Origin: Desulfobacula sp.
Lineage (GTDB): Bacteria > Desulfobacterota > Desulfobacteria > Desulfobacterales > Desulfobacteraceae
DNA: 25,619 bases
NCBI GenBank assembly: GCA_018702715.1
Contig: JABIYQ010000559.1
Location: 1 to 25,619 of the forward strand
Reading direction: 5' to 3'
Program-made: the position numbers and the translations under genes
Notes under the pieces: model-generated
The model's input: the letters and a program-made list of their open reading frames with translations, nothing else
The model's database searches: none
Told to the model about the DNA's origin: nothing
Shown here: one piece after another, positions 8,134-14,725 of the stretch
Layout of the letters: the number at the start of each line of letters is the position of its first letter
Position numbering within the stretch: the first letter of the stretch is position 1

Positions 8134-8306
8134 GCCTTACGTCCGCTGGATGGATATGGTAACAAATTCTAACCTGAAGGTCACACGTAAGATTACCTCT
8201 ACTGACCACCATGAACTCGCTCATTCTTCACTCAAACACCATGGCGGCTTAACCGCTACGGCAATCAAGAATTTGTAAGCCATGATCCATAATGCTCCCG
8301 TAAGGC
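8134..8306. repeat. Long imperfect inverted repeat (hairpin element) between kbl and the minus-strand kinase
   Basis: The 265-bp gap 8081-8345 has no gene. Its main feature is an inverted repeat: arm 8134-8170 pairs with 8268-8306, matching at 30 of 37 aligned positions with two one-base gaps (shared blocks GCCTTACG, ATGGAT and ACAAATTCT). Weaker pairing extends outward to about 8111 and 8327 (TACCT blocks). The 97-bp interior carries one copy of an 18-bp repeat (8173-8190) and a small GCGG/CCGC palindrome near 8245. It may be a MITE, a decayed insertion sequence or a structured RNA; I do not recognise the family. Confidence 0.6.
8173..8190 (-). repeat. Inverted copy of the 18-bp repeat found upstream of the PAS kinase
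   Basis: Read on the minus strand this is TTACGTGTGACCTTCAGG, identical to the first tandem unit at 9207-9224; the identity extends 3 bp further, to 8170. The two sites lie about 1 kb apart, on either side of the sensorless kinase gene. Confidence 0.8.
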
Positions 8307-8345
8307 AATCACCCTTTCACTGGGAGGTATAACAAGACTGATAGG

Positions 8346-9086
8346 TCATATTGGGATTGTTACTGTAAACTCCGCCCCTTTGCCGTGGTCTGAATTTAAG
8401 GTAAGTGTTCCGCCCATATCCTTTAATAACACCATTACCCCGGCAAGTCCCAGGCCATGGCTCATAATGGCACTCTCAATTGATGATCCCGTTGTAAAAT
8501 ATGTTTCAAAAATTTTTTGATGGTCAGAAGGAGCAATGCCCCGTCCATCATCTTTTACTTTTAGAATCAGCAGTTTTCCCTTGATTTTTCCTGAAATCTC
8601 TACAAAAGACAATCGATGCTTAATTGCATTGGTAACCAGATTTCTCAGGATCTGCCTCACCTTTGCCTCATCAAGATGGAGCATTGTTTTCCATACTTTT
8701 GCATCAAACGACAATCTGGCACCACTTTCCTGGATTGCCTTTTCAAGCTCTTCATAGGTTTTAACTTTTCGAACGATCTCTGTCACACCTGGATCATAAA
8801 GATCAAATATCTCCATTATAACAGATGTCACAAGGGCGGAGACTGGAAAATCAGAGGTTATCATAACGCCCTCTCTGGATCTTCCAAGCTCCAATACATC
8901 ATTCACAAGTCTTTGGGTTGTCAGCGTGTTTCTTATGATCCTTTTTAATACCTTAACTTGTTTATCTGTGAGAGGGCCATAAGAATCCCGCCGATTCAAA
9001 AGTGATTTTGCTCCGGCATCTATTACTGAAATGGGGACTTTTAGATCATGAATAAGGATTTCTGTTTTAATGATGGTATCCGGCAT
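8346..9086 (-). CDS. Sensorless histidine kinase (HisKA-HATPase core only)
   Basis: 246 aa containing only the transmitter. The H-box is at the extreme N-terminus, H13 in ILIHDLKVPIS. It is followed by a dimerisation helix pair, the N-box LRNLVTNAIKH (N153), the G1 box DDGRGI (179-184), an F-box region IFETYFTTGS, and the G2 box GLGLAG (211-216). No signal peptide, membrane segment or sensory domain is present, so it is soluble and must get its input through a partner, or it is a remnant of a larger kinase. There is no receiver gene beside it. A Shine-Dalgarno AAGG sits 7 nt before the ATG. It is divergent from the PAS-GAF kinase gene and shares its upstream region. Kinase competence looks intact by motif. 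Confidence 0.9.
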   Translation of the reverse strand: MPDTIIKTEILIHDLKVPISVIDAGAKSLLNRRDSYGPLTDKQVKVLKRIIRNTLTTQRLVNDVLELGRSREGVMITSDFPVSALVTSVIMEIFDLYDPGVTEIVRKVKTYEELEKAIQESGARLSFDAKVWKTMLHLDEAKVRQILRNLVTNAIKHRLSFVEISGKIKGKLLILKVKDDGRGIAPSDHQKIFETYFTTGSSIESAIMSHGLGLAGVMVLLKDMGGTLTLNSDHGKGAEFTVTIPI

Positions 9087-9100
9087 TTTTTAAACCTTTT

Positions 9101-9130
9101 AAAATCCTTGCAATATCAATCAAGGATTTT
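9101..9130 (-). promoter_or_regulatory. Perfect 10-bp dyad in the leader of the sensorless kinase
   Basis: AAAATCCTTG (9101-9110) and CAAGGATTTT (9121-9130) are exact inverted repeats separated by 10 nt. The dyad lies between the kinase start codon (9086) and a predicted -10 (9135-9140). It could be a repressor operator, since the half-sites are 20 bp apart centre to centre, or a leader hairpin close to the ribosome site. Confidence 0.6.
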
Positions 9131-9134
9131 ATAT

Positions 9135-9162
9135 ATTGTAGCCGATTGTTATGAATTGACTA
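9135..9162 (-). promoter_or_regulatory. Candidate promoter for the sensorless kinase
   Basis: On the minus strand TAGTCA (9157-9162) and TACAAT (9135-9140) are 16 bp apart; they match the sigma70 boxes at 4 of 6 and 5 of 6. The -35 overlaps that of the opposite-facing promoter. Consensus-based only. Confidence 0.3.
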
Positions 9163-9185
9163 CATTATTTCTAATAAACTATTAA
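9156..9185 (+). promoter_or_regulatory. Candidate promoter for the PAS-GAF kinase operon
   Basis: TTGACT (9156-9161) and TATTAA (9180-9185) with an 18-bp spacer. Transcription would begin near 9192, putting the three 18-bp repeats inside the leader. The 10-mer GATCTGTTAA occurs at 9186-9195 and again at 9270-9279, bracketing the repeats. Confidence 0.3.
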
Positions 9186-9206
9186 GATCTGTTAAGTCAC
9201 ATTTTG

Positions 9207-9260
9207 TTACGTGTGACCTTCAGGTTACGCGTGACCTTCAGATTACGTGTGACCTTTAGG
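9207..9260 (+). repeat. Three tandem 18-bp repeats upstream of the PAS-GAF kinase
   Basis: Units at 9207-9224, 9225-9242 and 9243-9260 follow the consensus TTACGTGTGACCTTCAGG with one or two changes each, and a decayed fourth start (TTATACG) follows. Being near-identical and in phase, they look like a protein-binding array or a recent tandem amplification of the sequence also present inverted at 8173-8190. Confidence 0.85.
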
Positions 9261-9307
9261 TTATACGAGGATCTGTTAATCTTGTAAAGTCTTTATGGAG
9301 TTTATTT

Positions 9308-11629
9308 ATGAACAAAGATGCCAATGATATCAAAACACTTGAAAAAAAAATAAAAGCGCTTGAAAAAAAAAATAAAGTACTTCATGAGATTATCAATAAT
9401 GCTCCGATCCCCATCTTTGTTATAGATAACAACCATAAAATAACCCATTTTAACAAGGCGTGCGAAGAATTAACCGGTCTTCTTGAAAAGAAAATGATTG
9501 GAACCAATCACCAATGGAAAGCCTTTTATTCTAAAAGACGTCCGGTTATGGCTGATCTGATAATCGACCGATCATCCGATGAACAGATTGTGAAACATTA
9601 TGGCTCCAAATACAATAGATCTGCCAAATCCAAAGAACTTTTTTCAGCCACGGATTTTTTTTCGGATCTGGGTGAAGCTGGTAAATGGCTATTATTTTGC
9701 GCCTCCACTATTACCAATGAAAATGGTGATATCATCAGTGCAGTTGAAACCCTGCAGGATGTATCAGAAGAAAAAATTGCCGGACAAAAAACAAAAGCGC
9801 TTTACAAAAACTATGAAAAAATCCTGGAATTTGTCCCTTATCCCATTGTTGTTTATGATGACAATGGATTAGTGTCCTATATCAATGCTTCTTTTGCCAC
9901 AACCTTTGGATGGTCTATTAAAGATTTAAAGGGCAAACCCGTTCCCTTTGTACCTGATGCACTTGAAACCGAAACCAATGACATGCTGAACCGATTCAAA
10001 GAGAACAAATCCCTTGCCCGTTACGAAACACAACGCCTTACAAGGGATGGCAAGGTTCTGGATGTTGTGATCTGGGCGGCATCCCATGAAAGATTTAAAA
10101 CAGGTTTAACAGACAACTTTGTTATTTTAAGGGATATTACCGAAGAAAAAAGGCTTGAAGCAAACAATAAGACTATTATGAGAATCTCTGCTCTTCTACC
10201 GGAATATCCTGAACTTGAAGATCTTATGAATTATATTTCAAAAGAGGTTAAAGTACTGTTAAAAACAGAAGGCGCCATGGTTCTATTATATGATGAAATC
10301 ACGGATGAATTGTTTTTCACGGGAGCATCCTATGATAATTCAGATACAGAAAAAAGAGCAAAAAAATTTCGTTTTCCTGCTGATACCATGCTGGCCGGTA
10401 AAATTATTAAAACCGGTGAATATGCCATGGTAAATGATGTTGAAAAATTAGCCAACGATCATCCTGAAAGAGATAATACCCTGGGATATAAAACCAAAAG
10501 CCTTCTGGAAGTGCCCATTAAAAGTGAAGACAGAATCATCGGGGTTCTTTGTGCCATTAACAAAAAACAAAATCGATTTGATTATAGTGATATGGAATTG
10601 ATGACGATGATTGCAGGAACCGTTGCCATCTCAATTGAAAACGCAAGGTTTTCAGAAGCAGTCAGGATGGCATACAGAGATGTGGCTTCCATGAACCGGG
10701 CTAAAGGCAAAGCCATCAACCATCTTTCTCATGAACTAAAAACACCTGTGGCAGTCCTTACCGGCTCTTTACAGATCTTAAAGATAAAACTTGAGTCAAT
10801 ACCCGGTTTAAATGTCAATGCCACTTTGAACAGGATTGAAAGAAACCTGAACAGGATTGTTGATATTCAAGACGAAGTGGCCGATATCATGGAGGATAAG
10901 ACCTATTCGGCTCAAAAACTTTTACTGAAAATGTTTGAAGCCTGTAAGGACGAGCTGGAAACACTAATCCAGCAAAGCCTTTCTGCTGAAAAACTTGAAC
11001 ATTCGATCAGCCAATTGATTGATGAAAAATTCGGTCCAAGATCCATTGAAACCATATCTATTAATTTTTCTGAATATTTCAGAAAATTTTACACTTCCCT
11101 TAAGCCTGAATTTGATTTCAGACAAATTACCTTCGATATATCCTTTGATGACCATCTGCCATCTATTGTGCTGCCCAAAGAACATATAGATATAATGATT
11201 GGCGGCCTTATTAAAAATGCCATTGAAAACACCCCTGATAAAGGTAAAATTCATATTTCCTTTAAAGCAAAAAATTCAGGTGTTCTTTTAAGTATTCATG
11301 ATTTTGGAGTAGGGATTGAAGCCGATGCCCAAAAAAGAATCTTTGAAGGATTTTTTTCCACCCAGGAAACATTATTATATTCAACTAAAACACCTTTTGC
11401 CTTTAATGCAGGCGGAAAAGGCGCAGATTTGTTAAGGATGAAAATATTTTCAGGCCGGCATGGTTTTACCATGAAAATGGAATCCCAAAGATGTTGTTTC
11501 CTTTTTAAAGACAAAGAGGCTACATGTCCGGGAGATATAAGGGAATGTAAATTTTGCAATAGCACTAAAGATTGCATTGATTCCGGACACTCTATTTTTA
11601 CAGTATTCTTCCCGTTTAAGAAAAAATAA
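9308..11629 (+). CDS. PAS-PAS-GAF sensor histidine kinase with Cys-rich insert in the ATPase domain
   Basis: 773 aa, soluble (no membrane segment). Order: N-terminal coiled coil (about 8-28), PAS (about 28-155), PAS (about 168-282), GAF (about 300-448), HisKA with H475 in NHLSHELKTPV, an unusually long helical linker (about 500-605), and HATPase with N637 (LIKNAIENT), G1 DFGVGI (665-670) and G2 region NAGGKGADLLRMK. After G2 comes a cysteine-rich segment: C729, C730, C740, C747, C750 and C756 (CPGDI then CKFC), just before the last strand FTVFFPF. The spacing suggests a metal or Fe-S site or a thiol switch acting on ATP handling. A GGAG (9297-9300) lies 7 nt before the ATG. The next kinase gene starts 15 bp downstream, so they are probably co-transcribed. 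No dedicated receiver is evident. Confidence 0.92.
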   Translation: MNKDANDIKTLEKKIKALEKKNKVLHEIINNAPIPIFVIDNNHKITHFNKACEELTGLLEKKMIGTNHQWKAFYSKRRPVMADLIIDRSSDEQIVKHYGSKYNRSAKSKELFSATDFFSDLGEAGKWLLFCASTITNENGDIISAVETLQDVSEEKIAGQKTKALYKNYEKILEFVPYPIVVYDDNGLVSYINASFATTFGWSIKDLKGKPVPFVPDALETETNDMLNRFKENKSLARYETQRLTRDGKVLDVVIWAASHERFKTGLTDNFVILRDITEEKRLEANNKTIMRISALLPEYPELEDLMNYISKEVKVLLKTEGAMVLLYDEITDELFFTGASYDNSDTEKRAKKFRFPADTMLAGKIIKTGEYAMVNDVEKLANDHPERDNTLGYKTKSLLEVPIKSEDRIIGVLCAINKKQNRFDYSDMELMTMIAGTVAISIENARFSEAVRMAYRDVASMNRAKGKAINHLSHELKTPVAVLTGSLQILKIKLESIPGLNVNATLNRIERNLNRIVDIQDEVADIMEDKTYSAQKLLLKMFEACKDELETLIQQSLSAEKLEHSISQLIDEKFGPRSIETISINFSEYFRKFYTSLKPEFDFRQITFDISFDDHLPSIVLPKEHIDIMIGGLIKNAIENTPDKGKIHISFKAKNSGVLLSIHDFGVGIEADAQKRIFEGFFSTQETLLYSTKTPFAFNAGGKGADLLRMKIFSGRHGFTMKMESQRCCFLFKDKEATCPGDIRECKFCNSTKDCIDSGHSIFTVFFPFKKK

Positions 11630-11644
11630 AATCGGTTAATTGGC

Positions 11645-13927
11645 ATGATCACATACGCAGCAAAAAAAATTTATAAGAAGTTTAAATCCTTTGAAATCCG
11701 TTATAAATTTATTGCCATTTTTTTCATAATTTTTTTTATGGCAATGCTGTTTTTCAGCCTTTTTATTTATATATTTATAAAAAATAATATCGAAAAAAAT
11801 ATTGAGAATGAACTCAGCAATACAACACAGATGATTCACAATATGGTAAAAACATCCGCTACTATTTCTATTAAAAATCACTTGCGGGCGATTGCAGAAA
11901 AAAATAAAGAAATTATTCGAAGCCTCTACCAATTAACATTAGAGGGAAAAATGACTGTCTTAGAAGCGAAAAAGCAAAGTGCGACAATCCTTTTAAGTCA
12001 GACCATTGGGATATCAGGATATGTGTATTGCCTTGACAGCTCTGGAACAGTGGTTGTCCATCCCCAATCCGGCCTTATCAATTCTAATATAGAATATTAC
12101 AGGTTTGTCTCCCGGCAGATAAAATCCAAAGAAGGCTATTTTGAATATAAATGGCAAGATCCAAGTGAATCCAAAGAAGGCTATTTTGAATATGAATGGA
12201 AAAACCCAGGAGAAACCAAGCGCCTTCCCAAAGCACTTTATATGGTTTATTTTGAACCCTGGGACTGGATTATTTCTGCCAGCAGCTATCGAAATGAATT
12301 CTATAAGCTTATCAATGTGGAAGATTTTCAAAAAAGTGTGCTGTCTTTGAAATTTAGAGAAACTGGATATTCTTATGTAATAGACAGTACGGGAAAAGCC
12401 GTGATTCATCCAAAACTTCAAGGCGTTAATATTTTAAGTGAAAAAGAGCTTCCCAACCAATTTCTGAAAGATATGCTGAAAAGAAAAAAAGGGAAAATTA
12501 CATATTTTTGGAAAAATCCAGATGAATCCGTGGCCAGGAAAAAACTGGTGGTGTTCAATTATATTCCTGAATATCAATGGATTGTTGCATCTTCATGTTA
12601 TTTTGATGAAATTTACAGTCCGCTTAAAACCGTTCGAAATTTTATTATAGGGATATCCTTTTCATTTTTAACATTGATGTTATTTATCACTTTTAAAATC
12701 AGCTCATCCATCACCAATCCGCTTCATGAAATGATGGATCGTTTTGAGGTTGCATCCTTTGGAAATTTTTCAATGAGAATGAAAAGTGAATCCAATGATG
12801 AAGTGGGGCAGCTGGCTGTGTATTTTAATCGTTTTATGGTCGAACTTGAAAGCTATGACAAAAGATTGCAGGATCAAATTCAGGAGCGGATCGATGCACA
12901 GGAGGCACAAAGAGAAAGTCAGGAAAGATACTTCTTATTAATGGAGTCTGCTCCGGATCCCATTGTGACCTATGATATTAATGGTAATGCTGTTTATGTT
13001 AATCCGGCTTTTACCAAAGTTTTCGGATGGACTTCCCAGGAATGTATTACACACAAAATGGATCATTTTGTACCTAAAGAAAACTGGATTGAGACAAAAG
13101 CCGGCCTCCAGATACTTCTCTCTGGTAAGGCTGTTAATAATATCGAAACCCAAAGATTTTCAAAAAATGGAGAAATTGTCTATGTGAGTATCAGTGGTGC
13201 GCCCACAAAGGATAAAAACGGGCAAATATCCGGAACGATTATTGTGCTTAGAGATATTACCAAATCAAAGCTACTGGAAAAGCAGTTGATGAAAGTAGGA
13301 GATAAAGAAAGGCAGGAGATTGGCCAGAATTTACATGATGATTTATGTCCACACCTGATAGGGATTGCAGGTTTAGTAACTGTGCTAAAGGATGACCTTG
13401 ATGCGGCGAATCAGGAAAGTCTTATTTTAGCGGATAAAGTTGTCCATTTGATTGATGATGCAATTGGTAAGACACGGATCCTTGCAAGGGGATTATGCCC
13501 GGTCCATTTTGTCTCTCATGGCCTGTGTGCTGCATTGGAAGAGTTAATACAATATTTTGAATATATTCGGGAAGTAAAATTTGATATTCAAGTAGATGAT
13601 TCAATAGAATTTCATGATAATACGGTTGCAACCCATTTATATTATATTGCCAGAGAGGCAGTAAATAATGCTGTAAAACATTCGGAAGCCGATAAGATCA
13701 ATCTTTTTATGCAAAAGGAAAACGGATCTGTTCATCTTTGCATCCAGGATAATGGCAAGGGAATGGATACTGTAATGAGAACACGTGGAATTGGCTTGCA
13801 GATTATGGCATATCGTGCAAAAATCATTGATAGCAGGTTTGCAATTAATACAGACAAACATGGATCAAGTATTGACATATATTTAGTAAATCCATTTACA
13901 CTTGCTCAGGGAGAATCTGTGATTTAA
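11645..13927 (+). CDS. Double-Cache, HAMP, PAS, NarX-type (HisKA_3) sensor histidine kinase
   Basis: 760 aa. Membrane segments at about 22-45 and 330-352 enclose a periplasmic region of two Cache_2-like modules (about 115-218 and 235-322). Each has the signature of a G-Y-x-Y start, an H-P after the small-residue turn, an F/YxWxxP segment and a W-I-x-x-S-x-Y end. Then come HAMP (352-404), PAS (about 427-545), the HisKA_3 box ERQEIGQNLHDDLCPHLIG (H564), and HATPase (EAVNNAVKHS, DNGKGM 702-707, GIGL 715-718). Cache domains bind small molecules such as carboxylates or amino acids outside the inner membrane. The first Cache holds a 15-residue tandem duplication (161-190). The stop overlaps the response-regulator start by 1 bp, making the pair clear. 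Confidence 0.93.
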   Translation: MITYAAKKIYKKFKSFEIRYKFIAIFFIIFFMAMLFFSLFIYIFIKNNIEKNIENELSNTTQMIHNMVKTSATISIKNHLRAIAEKNKEIIRSLYQLTLEGKMTVLEAKKQSATILLSQTIGISGYVYCLDSSGTVVVHPQSGLINSNIEYYRFVSRQIKSKEGYFEYKWQDPSESKEGYFEYEWKNPGETKRLPKALYMVYFEPWDWIISASSYRNEFYKLINVEDFQKSVLSLKFRETGYSYVIDSTGKAVIHPKLQGVNILSEKELPNQFLKDMLKRKKGKITYFWKNPDESVARKKLVVFNYIPEYQWIVASSCYFDEIYSPLKTVRNFIIGISFSFLTLMLFITFKISSSITNPLHEMMDRFEVASFGNFSMRMKSESNDEVGQLAVYFNRFMVELESYDKRLQDQIQERIDAQEAQRESQERYFLLMESAPDPIVTYDINGNAVYVNPAFTKVFGWTSQECITHKMDHFVPKENWIETKAGLQILLSGKAVNNIETQRFSKNGEIVYVSISGAPTKDKNGQISGTIIVLRDITKSKLLEKQLMKVGDKERQEIGQNLHDDLCPHLIGIAGLVTVLKDDLDAANQESLILADKVVHLIDDAIGKTRILARGLCPVHFVSHGLCAALEELIQYFEYIREVKFDIQVDDSIEFHDNTVATHLYYIAREAVNNAVKHSEADKINLFMQKENGSVHLCIQDNGKGMDTVMRTRGIGLQIMAYRAKIIDSRFAINTDKHGSSIDIYLVNPFTLAQGESVI
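12125..12214 (+). repeat. In-frame 45-bp tandem duplication in the Cache kinase gene
   Basis: Copies 12125-12169 and 12170-12214 match at 39 of 45 bases, with the first 24 identical. Each encodes 15 residues (SKEGYFEYKWQDPSE and SKEGYFEYEWKNPGE). The frame is kept, so the periplasmic domain gains one extra unit. Confidence 0.95.
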
Positions 13928-14595
13928 TGAAGAAGCCTTTGAATAAAGTCCATAAAATTTTGATTGTGGATGATCACCCTATCTTTTGCCTTGGGATGGC
14001 GGAATTAATTAATAAAGCGACTGACCTTGTTGTCTGTGGAAGTGAAAGTACCGCGCCTAAAGCCTGGGATGCAATAAAAAAACATAAACCTGATCTTGTA
14101 ATCGTGGATATTTCTTTAAAAGAAAGTAATGGAATAAATCTAGTAGAAGAAATCAAACAGGAGTATCCGGATCTGCCAGCCTTAGTGCTCTCCATGTATG
14201 ATGAATCTCTATATGCCGAAAGGGCTTTGGTTTCAGGTGCACGTGGTTACATCATGAAGCAAAAAGCTATCGGACAAGTGGTTGAGGCCGTGCGTAAGGT
14301 ATTGGCCGGGGAAGTCTATGCAAGTCAGAAAATTAAGGACAAAGTGTTTAACAGACTTGTATCTTCGGGCAAACATGATGATAAATCTTTTTTGAACAAA
14401 TTAACAAACAGAGAGTTGGAAGTATTTCGACTAATTGGAGATGGCCTTGAATCAAAAGAAGTTGCAGAGCGCCTTAATTTAAGTATTAAAACGGTGGGAA
14501 CCCATCGCGAAAACATTAAACAAAAATTTAATTTAAAACATTACACCGAGCTTGTAAAATTTGCTGTTTTTTGGTCTCAAAAAATGAAAAAATGA
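13927..14595 (+). CDS. NarL/FixJ-family response regulator
   Basis: 222 aa. The receiver domain (about 9-125) has the acidic pair D15/D16 in ILIVDDHP, the phosphoacceptor D61 in LVIVDISLKESNG, and K111 in GYIMKQ. A LuxR-type helix-turn-helix (about 156-215) shows LTNRELEVFRLIGDGLESKE followed by LNLSIKTVGTHRENIKQKF. It is the cognate partner of the Cache kinase, whose stop codon it overlaps by one base (TAATG), so translation is coupled. When phosphorylated by H564 of that kinase it should bind DNA as a dimer. Plausible targets are its own operon and the ligase/transport genes just downstream; a 6-bp palindrome 9 bp past its stop is one candidate site. The family is certain; the regulon is inferred. 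Confidence 0.95.
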   Translation: MKKPLNKVHKILIVDDHPIFCLGMAELINKATDLVVCGSESTAPKAWDAIKKHKPDLVIVDISLKESNGINLVEEIKQEYPDLPALVLSMYDESLYAERALVSGARGYIMKQKAIGQVVEAVRKVLAGEVYASQKIKDKVFNRLVSSGKHDDKSFLNKLTNRELEVFRLIGDGLESKEVAERLNLSIKTVGTHRENIKQKFNLKHYTELVKFAVFWSQKMKK

Positions 14596-14603
14596 AAATT
14601 TTC

Positions 14604-14618
14604 TAGGTTAAGAACCTA
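14604..14618. promoter_or_regulatory. Perfect short palindrome TAGGTT-AAG-AACCTA
   Basis: Six-base arms and a three-base spacer lie 9 bp after the response-regulator stop and upstream of the AMP-binding ligase. No T-tract follows, so it is not a standard terminator. A binding site for the adjacent NarL-type regulator is possible. The remainder of the 130-bp gap shows only the ligase ribosome site AGGAG (14711-14715). Confidence 0.35.
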
Positions 14619-14725
14619 TACCCCCTCAGATTATCAGCCTCATCAATACCCTCTTTCAACCGATTGTATCAAAGCCTCATCATTGTTAAGAATTCAAGAA
14701 CGCTATTATAAGGAGTAATGCTTAA

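Noticed and set aside
8134..8306. Retron or integron attC site
   Set aside because: No reverse transcriptase or integrase is nearby, and the arms lack the attC core-site pattern.
9207..9260. CRISPR array
   Set aside because: The 18-bp units abut directly with no spacers, and no cas genes are present.
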